From Citrobacter sp. MGH106 (lineage in GTDB: Bacteria > Pseudomonadota > Gammaproteobacteria > Enterobacterales > Enterobacteriaceae), in assembly GCF_001037495.1 (NCBI RefSeq), contig NZ_KQ089822.1:2807838-2871837 (forward strand): a DNA stretch of 64,000 nucleotides. Reading direction: 5' to 3'. A model generated the notes under the pieces. That model saw nothing but the letters and a program-made list of their open reading frames with translations, was not told where the DNA came from and did no database searches. The position numbers and the translations under genes are program-made. This document shows, piece by piece, positions 43,715-53,259 of the stretch; position 1 is the first letter of the stretch; the number at the start of each line of letters is the position of its first letter.

Positions 43715-44803
43715 TTAACCGCGGCGACGCTCGAAATCGATCATGAAATCGGTCAGCGCTTTCACACCTTCAAGCGGCATGGCATTGTAGATAGACGCTC
43801 GCATACCGCCGACAACCCGATGTCCTTTCAGCGCATGCAAACCCGCTGCGAACGACTCTTCCAGGAAGAGTTTATCCAGCGAGCTGTCAGCTAACTGGAA
43901 CGGTACGTTCATGCGTGAGCGGTTAGACTTCGCGACATCATTGCGGTAGAAGTCACTGTTATCAATCACGCTATACAGTAGCTCTGCTTTTTGCTGGTTA
44001 ATTTTATCCATAGCATTAACACCACCCTGTTCTTTCAGCCATTTAAAGACCAGACCAGAAAGATACCAGGCAAAAGTCGGTGGTGTATTGAACATGGAGT
44101 CATTGTCGTTCAGTACGGTGTAGTCAAGGATCGACGGACAGGACACGTGGGCTTTACCCAGTAAATCTTCACGAACGATAACAATCGTCAGCCCTGCTGG
44201 ACCGATATTCTTCTGTGCTCCAGCATAGATAACGCCATAGCGGCTAACATCCAGCGGGCCGGAAAGAATGGTGGAGGATAGATCCGCCGTCACCACCACA
44301 TTGCTGGCAAACTTCGGCGTTTCATCGATCGCAATGCCATCGATGGTTTCATTCGGACAATAGTGCAGGTACGCCGCGTTATCAGAAAGCTGCCATTCGC
44401 TCATTGGCTTGACAGCACGCAGGCCGTCAACGGTAACTTTGGCATCAATAACATTCGGCGTGCAGTACTTTTTCGCTTCTTTAATAGCACTGGCTGCCCA
44501 ATAACCGGCATCAACGTAATCCGCCGTAGTTTTATTACCCAGAATATTTAATGGGATACCGGCAAACTGCCCACGACCACCACCATGGCAGAACAACACT
44601 TTATAGTTGGAGGGGATACTGAGAAGATCACGAAAATCCTGCTCGGCTTCCTCTGCGACCTGAATAAACTCTTTACCCCGGTGGCTAATTTCCATTACCG
44701 ACGTGCCAAGACCATTCCAGTCACAAAGATCCTGTTGAGCCAGTTTAAGTACTTCTGCCGGTAGCATTGCCGGACCTGAACTAAAATTGAAGACCTGAGC
44801 CAT
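43715..44803 (-). CDS. serC: Phosphoserine aminotransferase
   Basis: 362 residues. It is a fold type IV-class aminotransferase relative (class V family); the PLP lysine lies in [12 protein letters not shown] near residue 198, and [14 protein letters not shown] opens the protein. It serves serine synthesis (3-phosphohydroxypyruvate) and pyridoxine synthesis (4-phosphohydroxythreonine). It heads the serC-aroA operon. Confidence 0.97.
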   Translation of the reverse strand: MAQVFNFSSGPAMLPAEVLKLAQQDLCDWNGLGTSVMEISHRGKEFIQVAEEAEQDFRDLLSIPSNYKVLFCHGGGRGQFAGIPLNILGNKTTADYVDAGYWAASAIKEAKKYCTPNVIDAKVTVDGLRAVKPMSEWQLSDNAAYLHYCPNETIDGIAIDETPKFASNVVVTADLSSTILSGPLDVSRYGVIYAGAQKNIGPAGLTIVIVREDLLGKAHVSCPSILDYTVLNDNDSMFNTPPTFAWYLSGLVFKWLKEQGGVNAMDKINQQKAELLYSVIDNSDFYRNDVAKSNRSRMNVPFQLADSSLDKLFLEESFAAGLHALKGHRVVGGMRASIYNAMPLEGVKALTDFMIDFERRRG

Positions 44804-45016
44804 TTCCCCTCACCACGTTGTGTTGTTATCCGATCAACATCCTGTCGTTACGATAATTCCTGTGACAGACATTGGGTATAAGTTATTCCTGTGGATATCG
44901 GTTTTATCATTCAGTGACACGCGCCGCAATGGGTAAAAATGACCAGGGTAAAAATGAGCGATGCATCACACAACAGAATCTATCGGATTGACGGAAAAAA
45001 ACCGAGATTTTCGCTG

Positions 45017-45709
45017 TCAGGTGACGCGTTTTGCCCGGCTGGCCTTCGACCATTCTGGATTTGCACAGCGCGGACATAATTGATGATCGCCCGCACTCAT
45101 TTGGATCACTTCACTACAACGTACGCAGGCATAGTCTCCCGCTTCAGGTACAACCTTAAATCGTTGTGTGCAGTGTTTGGGAAGAATGCTTAGTCCGGGT
45201 TTGATCTGTTTATCCTCGAAAAAATAGACGCTAATCTGCCCGTTCGTTTCAAGAATCGCCAGCCTGACCTGCCCAAGTTGCTCGACACCATTGAGACGTA
45301 GCTCCATAAAGAATTCGAATTCCGTCATATTGGCGTTGTGAAGCTTTGACCATGCCAGTTCGCCATCCTCAACGATGACCACTGGCTTGCCTTCCAGCAA
45401 ATCCTCCAGCTTTTCGCTATGTGCCATTAACCACATCACTAAACGATAAAGCAGCGCCAGGGTCATAAAAACCACCAGTACCGGAAGCATAGGGACATCG
45501 TCATAGAACGCCACATCACCCGCAGCTGAACCCAGCGTCAAAATAATCAGCACTTCAAAAAGTGACATCTGACGAACGCCACGCCGTCCTGTGAGCTTTA
45601 AGAAAAGGAAAACTAATATAAAGGTATAGAGGCTACGCAGAGCAACCTCGCCAAGAAAATCCATTGGCACCTTATCAAGAGCCATACGCTGCAAATCAAA
45701 TGCTTTCAT
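45017..45709 (-). CDS. ycaP: YcaP, DUF421 membrane protein with C-terminal zinc ribbon
   Basis: 230 residues. About three N-terminal membrane segments (to residue ~90) precede the DUF421 cytoplasmic domain with GKPVVIVEDGELAWSKLH and NMTEFEFFMELR. The C-terminus holds CTQRF...CVRC...CPRC within the last 45 residues, which looks like a zinc ribbon. Most DUF421 (YetF/YdfS-like) proteins that I know lack this tail. The biological role is unknown. It is divergent from ycaO. Confidence 0.92.
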   Translation of the reverse strand: MKAFDLQRMALDKVPMDFLGEVALRSLYTFILVFLFLKLTGRRGVRQMSLFEVLIILTLGSAAGDVAFYDDVPMLPVLVVFMTLALLYRLVMWLMAHSEKLEDLLEGKPVVIVEDGELAWSKLHNANMTEFEFFMELRLNGVEQLGQVRLAILETNGQISVYFFEDKQIKPGLSILPKHCTQRFKVVPEAGDYACVRCSEVIQMSAGDHQLCPRCANPEWSKASRAKRVT

Positions 45710-45845
45710 TCTTACGCTCTAAACGTTGTGGACTGTGTGAAAGCATAGCCAATACTTTTATTTACGCCGCAGTGGTAGCGGCGATAGCGCCATTCATTTA
45801 AAACCCGTATCATTGCGCGCTTTCCGTACGACAAAAGTGATTTTC

Positions 45846-47606
45846 ATGACGCAAACATTTATCCCCGGCAAAGATGCCGCTCTGGAAGATTCCATCGCCC
45901 GCTTCCAGCAAAAATTGCTCGACCTCGGTTTCCATATTGAAGAAGCTTCATGGTTAAACCCCGTTCCTAACGTCTGGTCTGTACATATCCGCGATAAAGA
46001 GTGCGCACTGTGCTTCACCAACGGCAAGGGCGCGACGAAAAAAGCAGCGCTGGCTTCCGCGCTGGGTGAATATTTTGAGCGTCTGTCCACTAACTACTTC
46101 TTTGCTGATTTCTGGTTGGGTGAAACCATCGCTAACAGTCCGTTCGTGCATTATCCGAACGAAAAGTGGTTCCCGTTGACCGAAGACGACAACGTTCCGG
46201 AAGGTCTGCTGGATCCGCGTCTGCGCGCATTCTACGATCCAGAAAATGAACTGACCGGAAGCATGCTTATCGATCTGCAGTCAGGCAATGAAGAACGCGG
46301 TGTCTGCGGCCTGCCGTTTACCCGCCAGTCTGATAACCAGACCGTCTATATTCCGATGAACATTATCGGCAACCTGTACGTATCTAACGGGATGTCCGCC
46401 GGTAACACGCCTAATGAAGCGCGCGTTCAGGGTTTGTCTGAGGTCTTTGAACGTTATGTGAAGAATCGTATTATCGCGGAAAGCATCAGCCTGCCGGAAA
46501 TTCCTGCCGACGTGCTGGCGCGCTATCCGGCGGTTGTCGAGTCCATCGCCAAACTGGAAGCGGAAGGTTTCCCGATTTTCGCGTATGACGGCTCTCTGGG
46601 CGGCAAATACCCAGTAATCTGCGTGGTTTTGTTTAACCCTGCCAATGGCACCTGCTTTGCTTCATTCGGCGCACATCCTGATTTTGGCGTGGCACTGGAA
46701 CGTACAGTCACCGAACTGTTACAAGGCCGTGGTCTGAAAGATCTCGATGTGTTCACTCCGCCGACCTTCGACGACGAAGAAGTCGCTGAACACACCAACC
46801 TCGAAACTCATTTCATCGATTCCAGCGGCTTGATCTCCTGGGATCTGTTCAAACAGGATGCTGATTATCCGTTCGTCGACTGGAATTTCTCCGGAACCAC
46901 GGAACAGGAGTTCGCCACCCTGATGGCTATCTTCAACACTGAAGATAAAGAAGTGTATATCGCCGACTACGAACACCTGGGCGTGTACGCTTGCCGCATT
47001 ATCGTTCCCGGTATGTCTGACATCTATCCGGCTGAAGATTTGTGGTTAGCGAACAACGGTATGGGCGCGCATTTGCGTGAGACAATCCTTTCTCTGCCGG
47101 GCAGTGAATGGGATAAAGAAGACTATCTCAATCTGCTCGAACAACTGGATGAAGAAGGTTTTGACGACTTTACTCGCGTGCGTGAACTGCTGGGCCTGGC
47201 GACTGGTCCGGACAACGGTTGGTCTACCCTGCGCATTGGCGAGTTAAAAGTCATGCTGGCTCTGGCTGGTGGCGACCTGGAGCAGGCATTGATTTGGACG
47301 GAATGGACGATGGAATTTAACGCCTCTGTCTTTAGCGCCGAACGTGCAAACTATTACCGTTGTCTGCAAACGCTGTTGCTGCTGTCGCAAGAAGAAGATC
47401 GGCAACCGCTGCAATATCTGAATGCCTTTGTTCGCATGTACGGTGCTGATGCCGTTGAAGCGGCAAGTGCGGCATTGAGCGGAGAAGCGCCTTTCTATGG
47501 CCTCCAGCCCGTTGACAACGATCTGCAAGCGTTCCCGGCACATCAGTCTTTGCTGAGAGCCTACGAAAAATTGCAGCGTGCTAAAGCAGCACACTGGTCA
47601 AAATAG
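45846..47606 (+). CDS. ycaO: YcaO, ribosomal S12 methylthiotransferase accessory factor
   Basis: 586 residues from ATG 45846 (MTQTFIPGKDAALEDSIARF); the track-level extension to 45813 is not needed. It is an ATP-binding YcaO-fold protein (ATP-dependent amide-activating family), with a C-terminal helical/TPR-like domain (about 430-580). E. coli YcaO raises the efficiency of RimO in beta-methylthiolating Asp88 of ribosomal protein S12. YcaO relatives elsewhere make thiazoles in peptides, but there is no precursor peptide or dehydrogenase here. It lies upstream of focA, with a terminator between. Confidence 0.95.
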   Translation: MTQTFIPGKDAALEDSIARFQQKLLDLGFHIEEASWLNPVPNVWSVHIRDKECALCFTNGKGATKKAALASALGEYFERLSTNYFFADFWLGETIANSPFVHYPNEKWFPLTEDDNVPEGLLDPRLRAFYDPENELTGSMLIDLQSGNEERGVCGLPFTRQSDNQTVYIPMNIIGNLYVSNGMSAGNTPNEARVQGLSEVFERYVKNRIIAESISLPEIPADVLARYPAVVESIAKLEAEGFPIFAYDGSLGGKYPVICVVLFNPANGTCFASFGAHPDFGVALERTVTELLQGRGLKDLDVFTPPTFDDEEVAEHTNLETHFIDSSGLISWDLFKQDADYPFVDWNFSGTTEQEFATLMAIFNTEDKEVYIADYEHLGVYACRIIVPGMSDIYPAEDLWLANNGMGAHLRETILSLPGSEWDKEDYLNLLEQLDEEGFDDFTRVRELLGLATGPDNGWSTLRIGELKVMLALAGGDLEQALIWTEWTMEFNASVFSAERANYYRCLQTLLLLSQEEDRQPLQYLNAFVRMYGADAVEAASAALSGEAPFYGLQPVDNDLQAFPAHQSLLRAYEKLQRAKAAHWSK

Positions 47607-47614
47607 TGGCAAAC

Positions 47615-47633
47615 AGCCTACTCTGAGTAGGCT
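47615..47633 (+). terminator. First hairpin after ycaO
   Basis: The 8-bp stem AGCCTACT/AGTAGGCT (615-622 with 626-633) lies 9 bp after the ycaO stop. No T-run follows, so it is likely a 3'-end stabiliser. Confidence 0.45.
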
Positions 47634-47657
47634 TCAACAATTGACTACGCTATATTA

Positions 47658-47690
47658 CGGGGCGCTTTTAGTGCCCCATTTTTTTATTTT
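47658..47690 (+). terminator. Terminator of ycaO
   Basis: The 7-bp stem starting GGGGC and ending GCCCC (659-665 with 671-677, one G-U pair) is followed by a long T-run (ATTTTTTTATTTTT). It separates ycaO from the focA promoter region. Confidence 0.8.
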
Positions 47691-48010
47691 TGCGTAATCA
47701 AAAATAAATGTAAAAGCAAGGTTAAATATTAGTAGTTGATATTAAAAAAATTAACTTAGTAATGTTACCTTTTATTGCAATTACTCCATTTTAATTAACT
47801 GCTCAACAGGGGGCAAAAGGAAAAAATTCAACTCACTTTATAATTTTTAAAATTTATTTTTACTTGGATAATCAAAAAGTTACACCGTAATTGCATAAAA
47901 ACCATGCGTCTTACGGGCCTATAAGCCAGGCGAGATATGATCTATATCAAATTCTCATCTATAATGCTTTGTTAGTATCTCGTCGCCGACTTAATAAAGA
48001 GAGAGTTAGT
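47691..48010 (+). promoter_or_regulatory. focA-pfl promoter region with FNR-like site and TATAAT
   Basis: A 320-bp very AT-rich stretch with no gene that I can support. It has an FNR-like box ATGATCTATATCAA at 47937-47950 (9 of 10 consensus positions) and a TATAAT at 47960-47965. The area upstream (47700-47870) is a candidate for ArcA/IHF binding, by analogy with the multi-promoter pfl region of E. coli. The exact start sites cannot be fixed by eye. Confidence 0.6.
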
Positions 48011-48868
48011 GTGAAAGCTGACAACCCTTTTGATCTTATTCTACCTGCTGCAATGGCCAAAGTTGCCGAAGAAGCAGGCGTCTATAAAGCAACGAAACAT
48101 CCGCTTAAGACGTTCTATCTGGCAATTACTGCCGGTGTATTCATTTCAATTGCCTTTGTTTTCTATATCACCGCCACCACCGGCACCGGAACAATGCCTT
48201 TCGGTATGGCAAAATTGGTGGGTGGTATCTGCTTTTCCCTGGGGTTGATCCTGTGTGTTGTCTGCGGTGCAGACCTCTTCACCTCAACGGTACTGATTGT
48301 CGTCGCTAAGGCGAGTGGTCGTATTACCTGGGGCCAACTGGCAAAGAACTGGCTTAACGTATATGTCGGCAACCTGATTGGCGCCCTCATCTTCGTGTTA
48401 CTGATGTGGCTTTCTGGCGAGTACATGACCGCCAATGGCGCATGGGGGCTTAACGTTCTACAAACAGCCGATCACAAAGTGCACCATACTTTTGTTGAGG
48501 CTGTTAGCCTTGGCATTCTGGCTAACCTGATGGTATGTCTGGCCGTATGGATGAGCTACTCAGGTCGCAGCCTGATGGACAAAGCGTTTATCATGGTATT
48601 ACCGGTCGCAATGTTTGTTGCCAGCGGTTTTGAGCACAGTATCGCAAACATGTTTATGATCCCTATGGGTATCGTAATACGCGATTTCGCCACCCCGGAA
48701 TTCTGGACCGCAGTCGGTTCCTCTCCGGAGAATTTTTCTCACCTGACCGTGATGAATTTCATCACCGATAACCTGATTCCGGTTACGATCGGTAACATTA
48801 TCGGCGGCGGTTTGTTGGTCGGGTTGACATACTGGGTCATTTATCTGCGTGGTAACGATCATCATTAA
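48011..48868 (+). CDS. focA: Formate/nitrite channel FocA
   Basis: 285 residues from the GTG at 48011 ((M)KADNPFDLILPAAMAKVAEE), preceded by AAAGAGAGAG. A longer in-frame reading to 47891 covers the promoter and FNR site and is rejected. It has six membrane segments forming the FNT pentameric channel; conserved residues of the FNT core are in KLVGGICFSLGLILCVVCGADLF and HSIANMFMIP. It exports and imports formate during mixed-acid fermentation. The gene is 59 bp upstream of pflB, with which it is co-transcribed. Confidence 0.96.
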   Translation: MKADNPFDLILPAAMAKVAEEAGVYKATKHPLKTFYLAITAGVFISIAFVFYITATTGTGTMPFGMAKLVGGICFSLGLILCVVCGADLFTSTVLIVVAKASGRITWGQLAKNWLNVYVGNLIGALIFVLLMWLSGEYMTANGAWGLNVLQTADHKVHHTFVEAVSLGILANLMVCLAVWMSYSGRSLMDKAFIMVLPVAMFVASGFEHSIANMFMIPMGIVIRDFATPEFWTAVGSSPENFSHLTVMNFITDNLIPVTIGNIIGGGLLVGLTYWVIYLRGNDHH

Positions 48869-48927
48869 TTTGTTGATGTTCATTACACGCAGTAAATAAA
48901 AAATCCACTTAAGAAGGTAGGTGTTAC

Positions 48928-51210
48928 ATGTCCGAGCTTAATGAAAAGTTAGCCACAGCCTGGGAAGGTTTTACCAAAGGTGATTGGCAGAATGAAGTAA
49001 ACGTCCGTGACTTCATTCAGAAAAACTACACTCCGTACGAGGGTGACGAGTCCTTCCTGGCTGGCGCGACTGAAGCGACCACCGCACTGTGGGACAGCGT
49101 GATGGAAGGCGTTAAACAGGAAAACCGCACTCACGCGCCTGTTGACTTTGACACCTCCGTTGCTTCTACCATCACTTCTCACGACGCTGGTTACATCAAC
49201 AAAGCGCTCGAGAAAATTGTTGGTCTGCAGACTGAAGCTCCGCTGAAACGTGCAATTATCCCGTTTGGCGGCATCAAAATGGTTGAAGGTTCCTGCAAAG
49301 CGTACAATCGCGAACTGGACCCGATGCTGAAAAAAATCTTCACCGAATACCGCAAAACCCACAACCAGGGTGTATTCGATGTTTATACCAAAGACATTCT
49401 GAACTGCCGTAAATCCGGTGTTCTGACTGGTCTGCCAGATGCGTATGGCCGTGGTCGTATCATCGGTGACTACCGTCGCGTTGCGCTGTACGGTATCGAC
49501 TACCTGATGAAAGACAAATACGCTCAGTTCGTTTCTCTGCAATCCGATCTGGAAAATGGCGTAAACCTGGAAGCGACTATCCGTCTGCGTGAAGAAATCG
49601 CTGAACAGCACCGCGCGCTGGGTCAGATCAAAGAAATGGCTGCTAAATATGGCTGCGATATCTCTGGTCCGGCTACCAACGCTCAGGAAGCTATCCAGTG
49701 GACCTACTTCGGCTACCTGGCCGCTGTTAAGTCTCAGAACGGTGCAGCAATGTCCTTCGGTCGTGTATCCACCTTCCTGGATGCTTACATCGAACGCGAT
49801 ATCAAAGCAGGCAAAATCACCGAGCAAGACGCTCAGGAAATGATTGACCACCTGGTCATGAAACTGCGTATGGTTCGCTTCCTGCGTACCCCTGAATATG
49901 ATGAACTGTTCTCCGGTGACCCGATTTGGGCAACTGAATCTATCGGTGGTATGGGCGTTGACGGCCGTACTCTGGTTACCAAAAACAGCTTCCGCTTCCT
50001 GAATACCCTGTACACCATGGGTCCTTCTCCGGAGCCGAACATCACCGTTCTGTGGTCTGAAAAACTGCCTCTGAACTTCAAGAAATTCGCCGCTAAAGTG
50101 TCCATCGATACCTCTTCTCTGCAGTACGAGAACGATGACCTGATGCGTCCGGACTTCAACAACGACGATTACGCTATCGCTTGCTGCGTAAGCCCAATGG
50201 TTGTTGGTAAACAAATGCAGTTCTTCGGTGCGCGTGCAAACCTGGCGAAAACCATGCTGTACGCAATCAACGGCGGCGTTGATGAAAAACTGAAAATGCA
50301 GGTTGGTCCTAAGTCTGAGCCGATCAAAGGCGACGTCCTGAACTTCGACGAAGTTATGGAGCGCATGGATCACTTCATGGACTGGCTGGCAAAACAGTAC
50401 GTCACCGCACTGAACGTTATCCACTACATGCACGACAAGTACAGCTACGAAGCCTCTCTGATGGCGCTGCACGACCGTGACGTTATCCGCACCATGGCGT
50501 GTGGTATCGCTGGTCTGTCCGTTGCTGCTGACTCCCTGTCTGCAATCAAATATGCGAAAGTTAAACCGATTCGTGACGAAGACGGCCTGGCTGTTGACTT
50601 CGAAATCGAAGGCGAATACCCGCAGTTTGGTAACAACGACTCTCGCGTTGATGACATGGCGGTTGACCTGGTAGAACGTTTCATGAAGAAAATTCAGAAA
50701 CTGACTACCTACCGTAACGCTATCCCGACTCAGTCTGTTCTGACCATCACTTCTAACGTTGTGTATGGTAAGAAAACAGGTAACACCCCAGATGGTCGTC
50801 GTGCTGGCGCGCCGTTCGGACCTGGTGCTAACCCAATGCACGGTCGTGACCAGAAAGGTGCTGTTGCCTCTCTGACCTCTGTTGCAAAACTGCCGTTTGC
50901 TTACGCTAAAGATGGTATCTCTTACACCTTCTCTATCGTTCCGAACGCTCTGGGTAAAGACGACGAAGTTCGTAAGACCAACCTGGCTGGTCTGATGGAT
51001 GGTTACTTCCACCATGAAGCGTCCATCGAAGGTGGTCAGCACCTGAACGTGAACGTCATGAACCGCGAAATGCTGCTGGATGCGATGGAACATCCGGAAA
51101 AATATCCGCAGCTGACCATCCGTGTTTCTGGCTACGCAGTACGTTTTAACTCCCTGACTAAAGAACAGCAGCAGGACGTTATCACTCGTACCTTCACTCA
51201 GACCATGTAA
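48928..51210 (+). CDS. pflB: Pyruvate formate-lyase
   Basis: 760 residues. The catalytic cysteines lie in [11 protein letters not shown] (Cys418-Cys419 in the usual numbering without Met), and the glycyl-radical site in RVSGYAVRF (Gly734). It cleaves pyruvate with CoA to formate and acetyl-CoA in anaerobic growth, using an oxygen-sensitive glycyl radical installed by PflA. Codon use is highly biased, as for a very abundant protein, which explains the huge antisense open frame. FocA upstream handles its formate product. Confidence 0.99.
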   Translation: MSELNEKLATAWEGFTKGDWQNEVNVRDFIQKNYTPYEGDESFLAGATEATTALWDSVMEGVKQENRTHAPVDFDTSVASTITSHDAGYINKALEKIVGLQTEAPLKRAIIPFGGIKMVEGSCKAYNRELDPMLKKIFTEYRKTHNQGVFDVYTKDILNCRKSGVLTGLPDAYGRGRIIGDYRRVALYGIDYLMKDKYAQFVSLQSDLENGVNLEATIRLREEIAEQHRALGQIKEMAAKYGCDISGPATNAQEAIQWTYFGYLAAVKSQNGAAMSFGRVSTFLDAYIERDIKAGKITEQDAQEMIDHLVMKLRMVRFLRTPEYDELFSGDPIWATESIGGMGVDGRTLVTKNSFRFLNTLYTMGPSPEPNITVLWSEKLPLNFKKFAAKVSIDTSSLQYENDDLMRPDFNNDDYAIACCVSPMVVGKQMQFFGARANLAKTMLYAINGGVDEKLKMQVGPKSEPIKGDVLNFDEVMERMDHFMDWLAKQYVTALNVIHYMHDKYSYEASLMALHDRDVIRTMACGIAGLSVAADSLSAIKYAKVKPIRDEDGLAVDFEIEGEYPQFGNNDSRVDDMAVDLVERFMKKIQKLTTYRNAIPTQSVLTITSNVVYGKKTGNTPDGRRAGAPFGPGANPMHGRDQKGAVASLTSVAKLPFAYAKDGISYTFSIVPNALGKDDEVRKTNLAGLMDGYFHHEASIEGGQHLNVNVMNREMLLDAMEHPEKYPQLTIRVSGYAVRFNSLTKEQQQDVITRTFTQTM

Positions 51211-51238
51211 TTCCCAGTCTGACTGAAAAAGCGTACAA

Positions 51239-51268
51239 TAAAGGCTCCACGTAAGTGGGGCCTTTTTA
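51239..51268 (+). terminator. Terminator between pflB and pflA
   Basis: The 10-bp stem (241-250 with 255-264, one G-U pair; AAGGCTCCAC/GTGGGGCCTT) is followed by TTTTT. It lies about 30 bp after pflB and limits read-through into pflA. Confidence 0.85.
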
Positions 51269-51390
51269 ACAACTAAGTCTCTTTCGCCAGCTATCTATAC
51301 TTATGGATGACTGCCAAAACAGACTCGACACAGTGAACAACTGTGCACTAACACAGGCCCCGGATGGGCCACACCTGGAGAAACACCGCA

Positions 51391-52131
51391 ATGTCAGTTA
51401 TTGGTCGCATTCACTCCTTTGAATCCTGTGGCACCGTAGACGGCCCAGGCATCCGTTTTATCACTTTCTTCCAGGGCTGCCTGATGCGCTGCCTGTATTG
51501 CCACAACCGTGATACGTGGGATACGCACGGTGGCAAAGAAGTTACTGTCGAAGAGTTAATGAAAGAAGTGGTAACTTATCGCCACTTTATGAATGCTTCC
51601 GGTGGCGGCGTAACGGCATCCGGCGGTGAGGCCATCCTGCAGGCTGAATTTGTTCGTGACTGGTTTCGTGCCTGTAAGGAAGAAGGTATTCATACCTGTC
51701 TTGATACTAACGGTTTTGTTCGCCGCTACGATCCAGTTATTGATGAACTGCTGGAAGTGACTGACCTGGTAATGCTCGATCTTAAACAGATGAACGACGA
51801 AATCCATCAGAACCTGGTAGGTGTATCTAACCATCGTACACTGGAATTTGCTCGCTACCTGTCTAACAAAGATATTAAAGTGTGGATCCGCTACGTTGTC
51901 GTCCCCGGTTGGTCTGACGATGACGATTCCGCGCACCGTCTGGGTGAGTTTACCCGTGATATGGGCAACGTAGAAAAAATCGAACTACTGCCTTATCACG
52001 AGTTGGGTAAACACAAATGGGTGGCGATGGGCGAAGAGTACAAACTGGATGGTGTTAAGCCGCCGAAGAAAGAGACCATGGAGCGCGTGAAAGGTATCCT
52101 TGAGCAATATGGTCACAAAGTGATGTATTGA
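51391..52131 (+). CDS. pflA: Pyruvate formate-lyase activating enzyme (radical SAM)
   Basis: 246 residues from ATG 51391 ([20 protein letters not shown]), with GGAGAAAC before it. The [4Fe-4S]/SAM motif is C-x3-C-x2-C at 30, 34 and 37 ([13 protein letters not shown]). It puts the glycyl radical on PflB. Its own promoter is likely in 51269-51390, as there is a terminator after pflB. Ends with GHKVMY. A strong terminator follows, and the next gene is an unknown exported protein rather than the ycaK of K-12. Confidence 0.98.
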   Translation: MSVIGRIHSFESCGTVDGPGIRFITFFQGCLMRCLYCHNRDTWDTHGGKEVTVEELMKEVVTYRHFMNASGGGVTASGGEAILQAEFVRDWFRACKEEGIHTCLDTNGFVRRYDPVIDELLEVTDLVMLDLKQMNDEIHQNLVGVSNHRTLEFARYLSNKDIKVWIRYVVVPGWSDDDDSAHRLGEFTRDMGNVEKIELLPYHELGKHKWVAMGEEYKLDGVKPPKKETMERVKGILEQYGHKVMY

Positions 52132-52146
52132 TTTTTTGCCTCATCG

Positions 52147-52175
52147 AAACGGCTGCCATCAGGGCAGCCGTTTTG
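52147..52175 (+). terminator. Terminator of pflA
   Basis: The perfect 11-bp stem AAACGGCTGCC/GGCAGCCGTTT (147-157 with 163-173) with a 5-nt loop ends in TTTT. Confidence 0.85.
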
Positions 52176-52219
52176 CTATCTAAAGCATCTGATATTCAGG
52201 TCATAACAAAGGAAAGGAT

Positions 52220-53014
52220 GTGAAGCGCTTATTCATCTCAGGAGTTTTACTGCTGTCAGCCCAGTGCGTAAATGCCGCCAGCAGCTGCGATATCAATGCC
52301 ATCGTCCAGCATGTGTGGCCAGATGCAACATCTACACCGCAGGGCATCATCACCAAAGATAACCAGGTTATCACCACCAGCGCCAATTCTCCCCAAAGCG
52401 CGATTTGCAAGGTCTGGCCGGCACAACCGGAGCTGACACTGGCAGCGGTTCCATTGATGTCTCAGCAGTATACCGATTACGATCACTCAGGCGATCTGGA
52501 ACTTCTGGTGCTGGATTCCGGTACCCTCAACGTCAAACAGCGATTAAATCTTCCTGCGCGTATGGACGATGACGCTTTTCGTATTACAGGCATTACTCTT
52601 GATACAGCACGCTGGAAAGTTAAACCTAACCAGACTGCATTCGGCTTGCATATCATGCGCAACGGCAGCTCACGAGTGAACCCTATGAGTGAAGATGCAC
52701 TGTCGCTGTTTGTCATTGAGGATAACCAGTTACGGACAATACTAAACGGTATTGTGCTTGAAAATAGCAGCGGCGAATGGGATGGAAACTGTGCAGGCAC
52801 ATTTAACGATGTTAAACGCACCCTGGCTCTGGAACCCGGCTCACAGAAGGGATACGCCAATATACGGGTAACCGAGAAAAACGTAGCATCCACCACACAT
52901 ACTGACGCCAATGGCGAGTGTGTATCAAAGGACAAACCAGGCAAAACGACAACATTGCTACGATATGATGGCAAGCACTATGTCGTACCCAAATCCCTTA
53001 TGCCTCTGGAATAA
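52220..53014 (+). CDS. Exported protein of unknown function, between pflA and ycaD
   Basis: 264 residues, starting at the GTG at 52220 with GGAAAGG just upstream (there is an overlapping ATG-TGA that cannot serve). The N-terminus MKRLFISGVLLLSAQCVNA is a clear Sec signal peptide, followed by a mature part starting near ASSCDINA. Four cysteines (in SSCDIN, AICKVW, NCAGTF and GECVSK) could form two disulfides in the periplasm. There is no lipobox, no membrane segment beyond the signal, and no motif I can tie to a known enzyme. One stretch, DYDHSGDLELLVLDSG, resembles the calcium-type DxDxxGxxD loops of FG-GAP/integrin-like repeats, but a single copy is weak evidence. K-12 has ycaK here instead, so this is lineage-specific. 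It has its own start after the pflA terminator, so it is probably monocistronic. Confidence 0.85.
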   Translation: MKRLFISGVLLLSAQCVNAASSCDINAIVQHVWPDATSTPQGIITKDNQVITTSANSPQSAICKVWPAQPELTLAAVPLMSQQYTDYDHSGDLELLVLDSGTLNVKQRLNLPARMDDDAFRITGITLDTARWKVKPNQTAFGLHIMRNGSSRVNPMSEDALSLFVIEDNQLRTILNGIVLENSSGEWDGNCAGTFNDVKRTLALEPGSQKGYANIRVTEKNVASTTHTDANGECVSKDKPGKTTTLLRYDGKHYVVPKSLMPLE

Positions 53015-53098
53015 GAGCACCATAACGTCTGGAAAGCAGCCATGAGACGCATTTGTCATTGCTATGCCTTGACCACGCCAGTATGTTTTCCTGGCTAG

Positions 53099-53257
53099 CC
53101 TGAAGTACGGATAATTATTGTACTTGTCGCATCTGATGGCACTCAGCATATAAGGATTATTCAACAGCTGGTGTGCTGGCTGGATGAGGCTGAGCATCTG
53201 CAACAACTCGCCACTGTTAGCAGCCAACAGGAACTTCACGCTATTTTACTTAATACA
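53099..53257 (+). pseudogene. Remnant of a PTS EIIA (fructose/mannitol type) C-terminus
   Basis: Directly after a TAG at 53096, a reading frame encodes EVRIIIVLVASDGTQHIRII, then QQLVCWLDEAEHLQQLATV and SSQQELHAILLNT. The pattern (hydrophobic strand, LVASDGTQH, a helix with LL...LDEAEHLQQL, and ELHAIL) closely resembles the last ~50 residues of type-2 EIIA domains such as PtsN/FruA-type proteins. There is no start codon, no N-terminal domain or phospho-histidine region, and the frame runs into the ycaD tail on the opposite strand. It looks like the 3' end of a lost gene cut by deletion. The homology is judged by eye. Confidence 0.55.
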
Positions 53258-53259
53258 AC

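Noticed and set aside
47891..48010. 40-codon in-frame extension of focA upstream of the GTG
   Set aside because: It would translate through the FNR-like box and TATAAT. The GTG at 48011 has a proper ribosome site and fits the known protein.
48949..51093. 714-codon open frame antisense to pflB
   Set aside because: Its phase is set by the strong codon bias of pflB. The translation is low in complexity, has no ribosome site and no recognisable domain.
52958..53239. 93-codon minus-strand open frame between the unknown gene and ycaD
   Set aside because: It is antisense to the EIIA-like frame and the end of the unknown gene, with no ribosome site or motif; the plus-strand reading makes more sense.
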